From Nemophila menziesii (Eukaryota > Streptophyta > Magnoliopsida > Boraginales > Hydrophyllaceae), in the NCBI GenBank assembly GCA_029959085.1, contig JARWIR010000008.1:16850001-16914000 (forward strand): 64,000 nt of DNA, given 5' to 3'. The notes under the pieces are model-generated. The model was not told the origin of the DNA. It ran no database searches and was given only the letters and a program-made list of their open reading frames with translations. This document shows positions 23,757 through 35,160 of the stretch, in pieces. Position 1 is the stretch's first letter, and each line of letters begins with the position of its first letter. Position numbers and translations under genes: made by a program.

Positions 23757-26700
23757 AATGGCTAGAGAATTGAGAAATTTTGTACAACCATGTGTTACCA
23801 AATTTGACGGGGACTATGATCATTGCAGTTTAGTCATGGAAAATCTCCTTCGATCAAAGGAGTATTGGAGTGTGATTCAAACCGGGTATAAGGAACCCTA
23901 AGATGGAGAAATATAGTCGTCTTCACACAAGAAAGCAATAGAGGATGCCAAACTGAAAGATCGAAATGCAAAATATTATCTCTCTCAGTCTATTGACAAG
24001 TATACCTTCAAGACAAATACTCAGAAGGATACAATGAAGAAATTACAGGAATCAATGAAGGTCAAGTAACAAGGTAATGCTAGGGTCCAACGTGCGTAAT
24101 TTCAAAGGCTTCGTAGAAACTTTGAGATTTTGGAGATGAAGACAGGTGAGTCAATCACTGACTATTTTGGAAGACTGATAATCATTTCCAACGAAATGAA
24201 AAATTATGGAAAATAAATGTCTGATGTCAAAATTTTGGAGAAAGTTCTTCGTACCCTTACCGATTATTTCAACTATGTCGTGAGTTCCATTGAATAATCA
24301 AAAGATATCGACCAACTCAGGGTTGATAAATGCAAACATCATTTCTTGTTCATGAGAAAATGGTTCGAAGAAGAGGAGGTGACGAACAAGTACTCAAATC
24401 GAATATGAGACCACGGGCACATGCGGGTAGAGGAAGAGGGTCTGTTAGGGGAAGCGAGGGCATGAGAGGTAGAGAGAGTTATACCCCTCAGTAAAGCAAG
24501 CATAAAGTGTTTAAAGTGACACAAATTAGGGAACTTACAATATGAGTGTCCTAGTTGGGAGGAGGCAGCAAACTATATGGAGAATGACAAAAAAGAAGAA
24601 CTTTTGTCAGTGGCTCATGTAGATCTAAATAATACAACAAGAGAAGACGTTTGGTTTCTCGATTCCAGATGCTCTAATCCTATAGTAGGAAATAAGGGTT
24701 GGTTTGTAGATATTGATGAAAGCTTCATGCACTTAGTAATGTTGGGAAATAGTTCAAGGATGACAGTGACAGGGAAATGTTATATCATATTTGAAATAAT
24801 CGATGTTTTTTTCATTCCCCATCTTACAAACAATTTACTAAGCCTTGTTCAATAGCAAGAAAATAGATTGACTATTATAATCTGCGAATATGCTTGTAAA
24901 ATATAACATCCACAAAGGGGACTCATTGTGCATTCTCAAATGACTACCAATCGATTTTTTGTTCTACGTGCCTATATGAAGCCATATTCATCGAAGTGTT
25001 TAAAAATTGAAGAAGATGATGAAACTGAATCTGTGGCACCAGAAATATGGTCACATAAACTATAAAAATCATATAGTATAAACAATATATGAATGGGTTC
25101 CTCGGTTAAGGAAGTGTGAAAAGTGTGTCGATTGCGCAATTTGGGTAAACAACATCGAGAAACCATACCAAAAAGGAGTCATTGGCGGGCATCAGAAAGG
25201 TTACAACTAGTTCATGCAGACTTGTATGCTCCCATCACACCTATATCAAATAGCAAAAAATAATATCTACTAGTATTTTTTTAACGACTTTAGTAGAAAA
25301 GTATGGAAATATTTCTTAGTTAAAAAAAGTGAGACGTTTACTATGTTCAAGCTCATTAAAAATTCAGTTAAGAAAGAGATTGGAAAGGATATATGTTGTT
25401 TTCAAACTAATAGATAAGGCAAATTCATATCACATGATTTCATTACATTTTGTGATAAGAAAAGATAACTTACCACTTCATACACTCTGCAACAAAATAG
25501 GATAGTTGAGCGCTGAAATTGCACAATCATGAATATTGTTCTTTGTTTTCTTCCCAATTTTTTGGTCTAGAGGCATCTAGATGGGTGATTCGTGTGTTAA
25601 ATAGGAGTCTGGCAGTGGCCATGAAAGATATTGTACCCGAAGAGTGTTGGAACGACATCAAACCAAGTGTAGAATACTTCGAGTGTTTAAATGCATTGGG
25701 CATGTTCACATTCCAAATAAAATGAGAATAAAGCTTGAGTATAGAAGTCACAAATGTATTCTTATTGGTGTACGTGATAAATCAAAGACGTATTGATTGT
25801 ATGATCTTGTAGCAAAGAAAATGATCATTAACCGAGATGTTATTTTTAAACAGAATGAGAAATGGAATTGGGGAACGAGCTTAGAGGAATCCAAGATTGA
25901 AACTCTATATTGGGAGGATATAGGAAACGATGGAATAAATAAAAATGATGAAGATGAAGAGATTGTGGAAAATGAGAGTCCATTGGAGACAAATAATGAA
26001 TTGAAGGACTCACCTGAACTAATTTTACCAGAAGGGAGAGTTCGAAGATCACCAACATGCCTACAAGACCATGTAAGTAGAGAAGGACCATTAGAGGAAG
26101 AAACTGATCTGAATCTAGCTTTGTTCATGTCTGATGAAGATCTGACTTGTTATGAAAAGGCTGCCAAAGAATAAAAATGGAAAGATGCTATGAAACCTGT
26201 GATAGAAGCTATTGAGAGAAACAAGACCTAGGAACTTGTAAGTTTACTTGTGGGTGCTAAAATGATCGGAGTTAAATGGGTCTTTAAGACCAATATGAAT
26301 GTCAATGGGGAGGTTCGTAAGTGCAAAGCGAGATTAGTCGCAAAAGGATATTCATAAAAAGGCATCGACTATGATGAAGTTTTTTCTCCAGTTGCTCGTT
26401 GGGACACAATAAGACTTTGCGGGCTAAGTCTGCTAAAAAAGGATGGACTATACACCATCTCGACATATAAAGCGCTTTCCTTTATAGTGAATTGAGAGAG
26501 ATAATATACGCCACACAACTGGAGAGATACATTGGACAAGGGGATAAAGACAAAGTGTATAGACTGAACAAATCAATATATGGTTTAAAACAAGCCCTAG
26601 GGCTTGGTTTAGTTAAACTGAAAGCTAATTCCTTTGGAGAAGGATTCGAGAAAAGCAGTCATGATTATACGTTATTTGTTAAAATAGAATAGGGTGGAAG

Positions 26701-27565
26701 GTTGTTAATTGTAAGTTTATATGTTGATGATTCAACGTATGCTTGAAATGATACATACATGTGTGAGAAATACAAGAGACCAAAGAAGTTTAAATTCGAG
26801 ATGACTAATCTTGAAACCATGTGATACTTCTTATTAGTGGAGGTCCAACAAAGTGATACATATCTATGTTAAAAGAGATATTATAGGAAAGTCTTGGAGA
26901 GATTTCAAATATGGAATTGCAATTGTAAAAAATCCTATAGTTCCTGTAACTAAGTTGTTTATAGAAGGTGGTGGTGATAGATGTAGATGCAACTGTTTAC
27001 AAACAGTTAGTTGAGAGCTTGATGTACTTGATATTTATAAGGCTGGATATGATGTATTTTGTGTGTCTTATCAAAAAATTCATGGCTAAACCAAAGGAGA
27101 AGCATATACAAGCAACAAAAAGAGTGATCAGGTACTTCAAGGGAATACGTGATTTAGGGTTGTTTTACAATAAGGGAGTTGATGACGAGTTGAAGATGTA
27201 CATGATAGCGATTATCCCAAAGACATAGATGATAGAAAAAGCACTCTGGGATATGTTTTTTTATTAAGTGGAGCTGTTTTATGTTGGATCTCAAGAAAGC
27301 AGGCAATACTTACTTTGTTTTCGACGGATGCTGAATATGTGGAGGCAACAGCTGGTGTGCGTCTCAGTGTGTTTGGATGAAGGTTGTAATTAATCGAATT
27401 ATCTTAATTAAATGTAAGTATATATATGTTATGTGTGATAACAATTCATCCATTAAACTCTCACGAAATCCGGTTATGCATAGGAGAATTAAACACATAA
27501 ACGTGAGATATCATTTCTTGTGTGATCTTACCAATGAAGGATTTGTGAAGTTGATCTTCTGTTAA
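23757..27565 (+). pseudogene. Copia gag-pol polyprotein, multiply interrupted
   Basis: Gag starts MARELRNFVQPCVTKFDGD and continues AIEDAKLKDRNAKYYLSQSI and FEILEMKTGESITDYFGRL, the UBN2-type copia capsid. The zinc knuckle is ruined. Protease reads VWFLDSRCSNPI, with the catalytic D-S-G triad changed to D-S-R. Integrase traces run from about 25060. Reverse transcriptase lies at about 26170-26900 (VFKTNMNVNGEVRKCKARLV, LNKSIYGLKQALG). RNase H is at 27050-27560 (ATKRVIRYFKGIRDLGLFY, CDNNSSIKLSRNPVMHRRIK). There are in-frame stops in every domain. It cannot be active. Confidence 0.85.
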
Positions 27566-27704
27566 ACCAAGAATCAAATTACAGACATCATGAAGAAACC
27601 TGTTAAGTTTGATACTTTTGTAAAACTTCGTCAACTTCATGGTATTCAAGCGTTGGGATATTAAACTAGATACTTGCTAGCATTTCCAGTTTAAGGGAGG
27701 AATT

Positions 27705-27972
27705 TGTTTAGAAAATGTCAGAACTAATTAGCTTGTTTTAGATTTAGTTTATTTTAAATCTCAAATAATAAATTCGTAGTTTGTAGGAATAAGATTCTTT
27801 TTGACTCTTTCTTAGTTTGTTAAGATAAGATTATGTTTGTTGAACAATATCCATTGATTTATTTTTCAATGTTTTGTAATGGCTATATAAAAGCCCCACT
27901 CTTTGTTTCAATAACGTTGTAGAATATTTTTCAGACATCGTGTTAGTCTGCATTATATCTTGAGATGTAACA
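27705..27972 (+). repeat. Copia 3' LTR, 268 bp
   Basis: It starts TGTTTAGAAAATG just after the polypurine tract and ends TGTAACA. It contains tatataaaagcc (about 27883), a likely TATA box. Confidence 0.8.
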
Positions 27973-27977
27973 CATTC

Positions 27978-28180
27978 GTCTTAATTATAAAGTCTAAACC
28001 AAATTTTTCCAAGTCCTTATAATTTAGCTTATTGATTTTAAAAAGAAAAGAAATCGTATATGGGAGCTGAAGCCATGTAAAATGAAAGGGCACCTGTTAA
28101 TACCAGACTCGAAATATTTTATTATGAATATATTACTTACCTTGAGCAATTCTATTTTCGCTACAACTGTAAACGTTGTA
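27978..28180. other. Flank of the copia insertion, nothing recognised
   Basis: By the target-site match this continues the DNA that lay downstream of the NLR relic before the copia inserted. No coding signal is seen. Confidence 0.4.
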
Positions 28181-28880
28181 TATAGAAAGAGGATATGGGG
28201 GGAGAGCTGACAGCTTATTTTTAAAAGTAAGCTAGCAAGTATTAAAATATAAACAAAAAGTTAAAACAAAACTTCAAGCAATACTTTCTTTCTTAAAGCA
28301 CCTCCGACCCAATCTCTCTGAGCAGCGCCTCCGACCCAACCTCTCCGAGCAGCGCCTCCAACCCAACCTCTCTGAGTGCCTCTCTCCAAGCGACTCAGTC
28401 TCACCTTCCCACCAAGCCGCTCTCCTACACAATAACATCGTCGCCACTCGTGGACTATTCTCCACCATCATCAACCCGGCTTGGCGAAGAACCCAAATTA
28501 AGAGGTAAAATATTGAATTACAATTTTTCAAAATTATTTGATTTAAGTACAATTCTTTATTATATTTTTATACAAATCCTACGATGTCCATTTTATGACC
28601 GTATGAGAAGTGATGCGCTGAAAGTAGCGTATATGATGAATGGGATGCCGTGTGAGGGTCACATGTTAGTGTGAGCAATTAGGTCTTATACTTCATTTTT
28701 ATACAAATTAATTAATTGTGTTTATTATAAATACTACATGTGTATGTTCTATACATTAAAAGAAGAGATAAGATGCAAATTAACTGTATATTTCTTATAT
28801 GTGATAAGATACAAATTGAAGAAGAGATATGCTCGTGGTGCATATGGTGAAGTTTGGTTGGTTTCCAATGGAATTGTTAT
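28180..28880. repeat. Dispersed repeat, copy A (inverted relative to copy B)
   Basis: It matches 43985-44640 in inverse orientation over its length. Shared words include ggatatggggggagag, tggtggagaatagtcca, the tgtgagggtcacatgtt block and gatacaaattgaagaagaga (as read in one orientation or the other). No terminal repeats are visible. Within it, GAGCAGCGCCTCCGACCCAAC is iterated about three times (28310-28370). The open frames here are not conserved between copies and look non-coding. Confidence 0.7.
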
Positions 28881-28956
28881 GATGTCAGCATAATTGAGAA
28901 TGGGGGAGATACACATGTTTTGATGAATTATTAATTCATTAAATATCACATGGTTT

Positions 28957-29080
28957 AATATTGATAGTTGGTCTAGTGGTTAAACTACTCCGCAGAGACC
29001 AAGAGTTCCTAGGATCGAATCTTATTGGAGTCAAAATGAATCTGAGTCCAAAGTGACTCTCACATGTATTAAAAAAATAT
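28957..29080 (+). mobile_element. tRNA-derived SINE, 124 bp
   Basis: A polymerase III A box (TGGTCTAGTGG, about 28969) and B box (GGATCGAATCT, about 29012) lie at tRNA-like spacing, and the copy ends in an A-rich tail. It is flanked by a 14-bp duplication, atatcacatggttt (28943-28956 and 29081-29094), the mark of LINE-mediated insertion. Confidence 0.8.
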
Positions 29081-29644
29081 ATATCACATGGTTTCATCAA
29101 GTTAACTTTTTCTCTTAAATACATTTGATTCATTACATTTTATTATATTTATACTTGTTGCTAGTCATCAAGATACAACATTGTTGATGTTTTTTACTAA
29201 ACACGAACTAAAACTTGCATTGAAGGTGCATAGAAACAAAAATGAAATGATACAATGTTGGAGATGATATATTGTATTTTTTTTAGCCAAATATAGTCTT
29301 TGAATCTGGTCTAGTGGTTAAACTACTCCGCAGAGACCAAGAGTTCCTAGGATCGAATCTTATTGGAGTCAAAATGAATCTGAGTCCAAAGTGACTCTCA
29401 CATGTATTAAAAAAATATATATCACATGGTTTCATCAAGTTAACTTTTTCTCTTAAATACATTTGATTCATTACATTTTATTATATTTATACTTGTTGCT
29501 AGTCATCAAGATACAACATTGTTGATGTTTTTTACTAAACACGAACTAAAACTTGCATTGAAGGTGCATAGAAACAAAAATGAAATGATACAATGTTGGA
29601 GATGATATATTGTATTTTTTTTAGCCAAATATAGTCTTTGAATT
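28970..29644. repeat. 338-bp tandem duplication containing most of the SINE
   Basis: Unit one (about 28970-29307) and unit two (about 29308-29644) appear identical by eye. The unit starts inside the SINE head at ggtctagtgg, so the second SINE lacks its first bases and its own target duplication. The event is young and is not a second transposition. Confidence 0.85.
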
Positions 29645-30015
29645 ATAAAAAAAATACACATTACAACCATATAAAGTAAACAAGCTTAGATGTAAGCATA
29701 ATTATAATTGTTTTATGTTTACATATTTATATTTGTATTATGTGTAATTTTCATTAATGTGATTTTTTTTTATCATTAAATCAAACTTTATTAATAGCAA
29801 ATCAACTTCCAATATCTTTTACAATTTGAAACCAAGACATCTAAAGCCCAACATGGGTCACTAGAGCTAATCTCGGCCCAAATTACAAAAAGCCTTACTA
29901 CATACTCAAATAACCTTACAACTATTACAACCTATAATTAAAAACCAACCCATTACTTATCTATTACAAATTTTATCAAATGGACCTAACATAAAGATAA
30001 GAAAGAAACTATTCA

Positions 30016-31902
30016 CTAATCCAATTTATCCACCGTCTCTTTAATCTTCATATTCTTGACATTCCATGCTAGTAACTTCATTTTCACCATATTTTCGATT
30101 CTCTTACATAGCTGCTCATCATTTATCACCTTGCCTCCATGTTCATACTCGTTTCTCAGCCACCATAAGTTATACACATACGAAGTAATCATGTTACTCA
30201 CAAAGCTTATCTTTTCCTTGTTTCCTATCTTGTTCACTTCATTACAAATATCATCAAAATCTTTCGGTACACAGTTTAAATCACACCTGCATAATATGTT
30301 CTTTAATACCCTCTTACTGAAAGAGCACTCAAAGAAAAGATGAGAGTTAGATTCAACTCCAGCTTTACATAAAGAGCATAGAGGATTTATAGTATTGCCC
30401 CATTGTAACATCCTATCCTTCGTACTTAGTCTATCATTAACTGCAATCCACGTGATAAAAGCACACCTTGGAATGTTTTTCTTGCTCCATACAAGGTTGA
30501 ACCAAGTTACCTGATCAGATTCTTCCTTAGAATTAATTTTAGCTAGAGTTTTTTTAAAGGAAAACTTCATCTTAATACTCTCAGTCCACACTTTAACATC
30601 TTCTCTATCATTCAATTTCACATCTTTAATAAGAGGTAAGATTTTACCTATATTTGGTGGTAGCCTCCATCTACTTCCACCATAACAATTAGAGACAGAT
30701 TTGTTGCTATTTATATCTATTTTATTCAACACAACTCCAGCTTTTTCCTGCGCACTACTCTTTTCTATCCATCTATCCCAAATAATATAAGTATCTTTTC
30801 CATTATTAACTTTATGATAGATAAATTCATAGGCAATTTTCCTAACCTTCAGAATTTTCTTCCATATCCAAGAGTGTGCTTGTTTTTCTTCAAGTGCCCA
30901 AATACAATTATTTTTTACTATGTTGCACTTTACCCATTTGCTCCACAAGTTATCTTTTTGTGCATACATTCTCCAAAAGGTGAACAATAGACACACAAGG
31001 TTAAGATTCTCAATCTTCGGAATTCCTAATCCTCCTTCTTGCTTACTAGTACATACTCTATCCCAAGCTATTTTAGCTCCGTGAGCTCCATCATTACTAC
31101 CTTTCCATAAGAAACTTTTCATCAGTTGATTTAATTTGTATATAACCTGCTTAGGGAGTAAGAAAACACGGCACCAAAACATGATTTTACTGATCAGTAC
31201 GCATTTAATTAGCTCTACTCTACCAGAATATGATAGTAATTTAGAAGACCAATGATTTATACTACTATAAATCTTATGCACCAATTTATTACCCTCTTCA
31301 ACACTCAACTTTTTTGGCAGTAAAGGCACACCAAGATACCTTACTGGTAGACATCCCATTTTGATGTTTAATTCTTCAGAAATTTTGATTCTCAGGTCAT
31401 GATCAGTACCTCCATAATAGATTTCACTTTTATTGTAATTAATATTAAGTCCAGACATCCTAGAGAACAGCTCAAGCCCTTTCCTTACTTCTCTAGCTGA
31501 ATCAACATCTGCTTTTAAAAATATTAGTAAGTCATCTGCAAAGATGATATGATTTAGTTTCATCTCTTCACATTTTTGGTGATAATTAAAACTCTTTTTA
31601 TTACCCAACTCATTGAATAGCCCTGTAAAAACTTCCATACACATGGCAAACAGGTAGGGTGAGAGTGGATCACCCTGCCTTAAGCCCCTATTTCCCTTGA
31701 AAAATCCACAATTATCACCATTTATACACACTGAATAGGATGGTGTACACACACACATCTTAATCCATCTTATGAACTTCTCAGGAAACTTAAAGGCCTT
31801 TAGTACATTCAATAAAAACCTCCAGTTGACACTGTCATATGCCTTCTGAAGGTCTAGATTGATTGTACACTTTGGAGCAGAGTTTTTCTTCTCATATCCC
31901 AA
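30016..31902 (-). CDS. LINE ORF2, downstream part: reverse transcriptase, zf-RVT and C-terminus
   Basis: 628 residues without a stop, continuing ORF2 after the insertion. Reverse-transcriptase motifs: INLDLQKAYDSVNWRFLLNV, GLRQGDPLSPYLFAMCMEVF and HIIFADDLLIF, with the catalytic DD present. A zf-RVT domain lies near the C-terminus (WIAVNDRLSTKDRMLQWGN, CSLCKAGVESNSHLFFECSF). The real frame enters from the other side of the insertion, so the ATG at 31902 is not the native start. The enzyme would copy LINE RNA at a nicked target. Confidence 0.85.
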   Translation of the reverse strand: MGYEKKNSAPKCTINLDLQKAYDSVNWRFLLNVLKAFKFPEKFIRWIKMCVCTPSYSVCINGDNCGFFKGNRGLRQGDPLSPYLFAMCMEVFTGLFNELGNKKSFNYHQKCEEMKLNHIIFADDLLIFLKADVDSAREVRKGLELFSRMSGLNINYNKSEIYYGGTDHDLRIKISEELNIKMGCLPVRYLGVPLLPKKLSVEEGNKLVHKIYSSINHWSSKLLSYSGRVELIKCVLISKIMFWCRVFLLPKQVIYKLNQLMKSFLWKGSNDGAHGAKIAWDRVCTSKQEGGLGIPKIENLNLVCLLFTFWRMYAQKDNLWSKWVKCNIVKNNCIWALEEKQAHSWIWKKILKVRKIAYEFIYHKVNNGKDTYIIWDRWIEKSSAQEKAGVVLNKIDINSNKSVSNCYGGSRWRLPPNIGKILPLIKDVKLNDREDVKVWTESIKMKFSFKKTLAKINSKEESDQVTWFNLVWSKKNIPRCAFITWIAVNDRLSTKDRMLQWGNTINPLCSLCKAGVESNSHLFFECSFSKRVLKNILCRCDLNCVPKDFDDICNEVNKIGNKEKISFVSNMITSYVYNLWWLRNEYEHGGKVINDEQLCKRIENMVKMKLLAWNVKNMKIKETVDKLD

Positions 31903-31930
31903 AACAATTTCTTGGGCTACTAAAATATTA

Positions 31931-33471
31931 GGGTGAATTATCTATAGGGTCTTGGGAGCACTATTTTTTCTCTATAGAGTAGTGTCTTGAAAGTTGTTAT
32001 TCTAAGGGACCTCATTTTTTACAATAGTCTTTCCTACCCTTACTAACACTAAAAGACAAAATAGTATGATGTCACTGTTTCTCTCTCCTCTATCACTACC
32101 CACCTACCACCTACCACCCATCTCCGACCTCCGACCATCTACCACCGACCTCCGACCACCGACCACCGACCACCGACCTCCGACCACCGACCACCGACCA
32201 CCTCAGGCCACCAGTCACCGGAAAAAACATAGAGTATCGGAAAAAACTGAGAGTACTCTATGAAAAAGAGAGAGTACTCTCAGTTTTTCCCGATACTCTA
32301 TGAAAATAGAGAGAGTACTCCGAGAATTAAAAAAATACTCTAACAATTTAACCGAATACTCTGTAAAAAAGTCGGAGTACTCTATAAAAAAGATGGAGTA
32401 CTCTTAGAAATTACATAAATACTCTATAAAAAACAAGGCATAAAAAAAGTCCAAAAAAAACTTTTATTCACATTTATTACACTTTTTTTAACAATTACAA
32501 AAAGATATACAATTAAAAAATAAAAAAAACTAAAAACATTAAGTGGTTTGACCAGATCTAGATCTGGTCAACCATTTCAAACTAAACAAAAAAAAAAAAA
32601 AAAAAGGCTTCACGTGTTCTCGGCGCACCACCACCACTACTGCTACTCCGGCGAAGGCTTCACCACGCCATACCTGCTCGCGCCACCACCACCATGTCAC
32701 GGGAATACCTGCTCGCGCCACCACCTCCGTGTCACCATCACCATGGAACTAGCTTCAACAAAACGATGAAGACGAGCACAGCAGCACCACTGCAACTACA
32801 CAGCAACCACGACCCTGGAACTCCGACCTGCAACTGCGGCGAGCACCCCGAACAGCACCACAGCAACACTCGAACAGCAGCTCGCCGGATCTGCCATTGT
32901 TGCGACGAGGCAGCAGCCACGAACACCACCTCCGGTGGTCACGAGCTCGCGAAAAGCTGCTTCTCCAGCAGCTCCAGTCTTCTCCAGCAGGTACGGTGGT
33001 CACGAGCTCGCGAAGCTGCTTCCCTCTCCGGTGGTTACGAGCTCACGGTGGGTGGTGGTGGCTAAATAAGGTAGCTCGGTGGTGGTGTTTTATAGAGAGG
33101 ATAGATCTCGGTGGTGGGTGGTGGTGGCTATGTAAGGTGAGCTCGGTGGTGGTCTTTTATATAGATCTCGGTGGTGGGTGGTGGTGGCTACATATGGTGG
33201 TGGGTGTGGTTTGGGAATCCACGAAGGAGAAGAGTTGGGAGGTGAGAGGGAAAAAAGGGAAGTGAGAGAAAAAAGATCTGAAATAATAATTGTATGGGTT
33301 CTAAATTAGTATATATATAGGGGGAGAAAGCAAAAGAAGGGTAGTCTAGTAATTGGGGTTTTGGGGTTCATGTGTTAAAAAGTTGCTGAGGTCTTTAGTA
33401 AGAAGAGGCTCTAGGTGGGGGTGCTAACTCGAAGAGGGGGGTGTGGTCAAGACCCTAAGTGTCATTATCTC
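31931..33471. mobile_element. MULE-like non-autonomous element, 1541 bp, member 1
   Basis: It is inserted in LINE ORF2 with a perfect 9-bp target duplication (aaaatatta, 31922-31930 and 33472-33480). The left end reads GGGTGAATTATCTATAGGGT; the right end, inward, reads GAGATAATGACACTTAGGGT. The two ends share only a GGGTCTTG core, yet each matches the corresponding end of the element at 53866-55613. The 9-bp duplication supports MULE mobilisation. The interior holds CCACCGACC repeats (32100-32215), GAGTACTC-rich repeats (32230-32420), a GC-rich tract (32620-33060) and three repeats of GGTGGTGGGTGGTGGTGGCT (33040-33200). There is no transposase. Confidence 0.75.
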
Positions 33472-33546
33472 AAAATATTATCCCCAATGTACCTATTTCC
33501 CACATAAGCAGCTTGGTTCAAAGATATAATAGAGTTAATTATTTTT

Positions 33547-35160
33547 TTAAGCCTTTTGCAAATTACTCTGGAGATAAGATATATTAGTACATGAAATTGG
33601 CCTGAACTTTCTGACACTAGAAGCATCTTTTTCTTTTGGTATAAGCACTATGTTAGTAGCATTAATTTGAGATAATATTTTGCAATTATTGAGTGATTCT
33701 CTGACAACATGAGTAAAATCTTGCCCAATCACATTCCAAGAAGATTTATAGAAGGTAGAATTAAGGCCATCAGGCCCAGGACTTCTATTTTCTCCTATAG
33801 AAAATACTGCATCTTTAATTTCTGCATCTGTAATAGGAGATATAAGTTCATTACCTTGCTCATTAGACACCTTGGTATTAATTAGCCTTCCAATAGTTTC
33901 ACTTGAGCATACTTCTTCACTTGCATCCTCAGTTCCAAGTAATTTAGTATAGAACTGAATAAATTCTTGTTTAATGAGGTTAGGATCTTCTATTACCTCC
34001 CCTGTATCAGTGATTAGAGTAGAGATAGTATTTCTAGCAATTCTCCCTTTAACAACTTTGTAAAAATAGGCTGAATTGCAGTCCATTTCATTAATGGCTA
34101 CACATTTAGCCTTTTGCTTCATAATATTATATTGTATAGTGATAGCTTCTTGAAGGTTACTATTGAGTATCTTCTCCTCCTGTAGTATATTAGAGCTAGT
34201 GTTACCAGACATAATTTTCATTTGAATCTCATCCAAACGAGTTTTCATCTGTTCAATCTCCACACTGTTCTTTTTAAAGTGTGTATTATTAAATATTTTA
34301 AGGGCAGCTTTCACATTCTTCTGCTTAACACAAAATCTATACATACCATTACCCTCAACATTAATATTCCATGCCTCCTTCACTATATCTATATACTTCT
34401 CGTGTTTAGACCAAATATTAAAAAATCTAAATTGACTTTGAAAAAATTTCTTTTCACCTCCAATATTTAATTTAAGAGCACAATGGTCAGAAGATGATGG
34501 TGGATGGATAATAACACTAGACTTCAGAGAATCTATCCATCTTGTATTAATAAACACCCTATCAATCTTACTAGCCCTAATTAGCTCACTTGTATTCTTA
34601 TTAGTCCATGTATAATAATTTCCTCCATAATTATGCTCATGTAAACCAGAGTCATCAATACAATATATGAAATCTTGAGCTCCTTTATCCAAGTCAGTAC
34701 AATTCAATCTATCTCTAATACTGAGAATCTCATTAAAATCACCCATGAATCCCAACTTTTCTTTCTCATATAGTTTACACCACTTCACCATGTCACTCCA
34801 CAACATTCTCCTGTCCTCATCTGAGTTACTAGCATAGACCATTCCAATATATAACATTTCATTATTTTCCTTCACTTTAATCTGAAGAATCATAGCTTGA
34901 GATGTTTGATCAATTAGATTAATATCAACAAATTTCTTATCCCATAACACCCATATCCTTCCACTATCATCTTTACTATAATTGTGCATCATCTCCAGAT
35001 GAGAGAAATGAACACTTATTATATCAGGATAATTGTTATATCTAACTTTTGTTTCCAAAAGCCCAATCACCTTCACATTATTACTACCTAGAAAGCTTTT
35101 AACATCCAACTGCCTGAGGAGACTGTTAAATCCCCTCACATTCCAAGAAGCTATTATCAT
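33547..35160 (-). CDS. LINE ORF2, upstream part: AP endonuclease and start of reverse transcriptase
   Basis: It starts at 35160 with MIIASWNVRGFNS and keeps the endonuclease landmarks LLETK, GDFNEIL, SKIDRVFIN and SDHCAL. The reverse-transcriptase start follows (SIGENRSPGPDGLNSTFYKS, NIVLIPKEKDASSVRKFRPI). Near 33594 the frame breaks. In the adjacent frame ISRVICKRLKKIINSIISLN, QAAYVGNRYIGDNIL continue to the insertion at 33480. So ORF2 carries one frameshift and one insertion but is otherwise well kept. The endonuclease nicks the target DNA. Confidence 0.85.
   Translation of the reverse strand: MIIASWNVRGFNSLLRQLDVKSFLGSNNVKVIGLLETKVRYNNYPDIISVHFSHLEMMHNYSKDDSGRIWVLWDKKFVDINLIDQTSQAMILQIKVKENNEMLYIGMVYASNSDEDRRMLWSDMVKWCKLYEKEKLGFMGDFNEILSIRDRLNCTDLDKGAQDFIYCIDDSGLHEHNYGGNYYTWTNKNTSELIRASKIDRVFINTRWIDSLKSSVIIHPPSSSDHCALKLNIGGEKKFFQSQFRFFNIWSKHEKYIDIVKEAWNINVEGNGMYRFCVKQKNVKAALKIFNNTHFKKNSVEIEQMKTRLDEIQMKIMSGNTSSNILQEEKILNSNLQEAITIQYNIMKQKAKCVAINEMDCNSAYFYKVVKGRIARNTISTLITDTGEVIEDPNLIKQEFIQFYTKLLGTEDASEEVCSSETIGRLINTKVSNEQGNELISPITDAEIKDAVFSIGENRSPGPDGLNSTFYKSSWNVIGQDFTHVVRESLNNCKILSQINATNIVLIPKEKDASSVRKFRPISCTNISYLQSNLQKA

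Larger units (their letters stand above)
21405..27972 (+). mobile_element. Complete but degenerate Ty1/copia retrotransposon
   Basis: The 5' LTR (21405-21911) and 3' LTR (27705-27972) are flanked by the 5-bp duplication CATTC (21400-21404 and 27973-27977), so this is one insertion. A primer-binding site resembling that for initiator tRNA-Met (tggtataatagt, 21914-21925) follows the 5' LTR, and a polypurine tract (ttaagggaggaatt) ends at 27704. The gag-pol frame is full of stops. The element landed just downstream of the NLR relic. Confidence 0.85.

Noticed and set aside
32694..33265. Overlapping 122-123 codon frames in MULE-like member 1
   Set aside because: The frames run through CCACCACC and GGTGGTGG repeats and change character between frames; more likely non-coding cargo than a protein gene.
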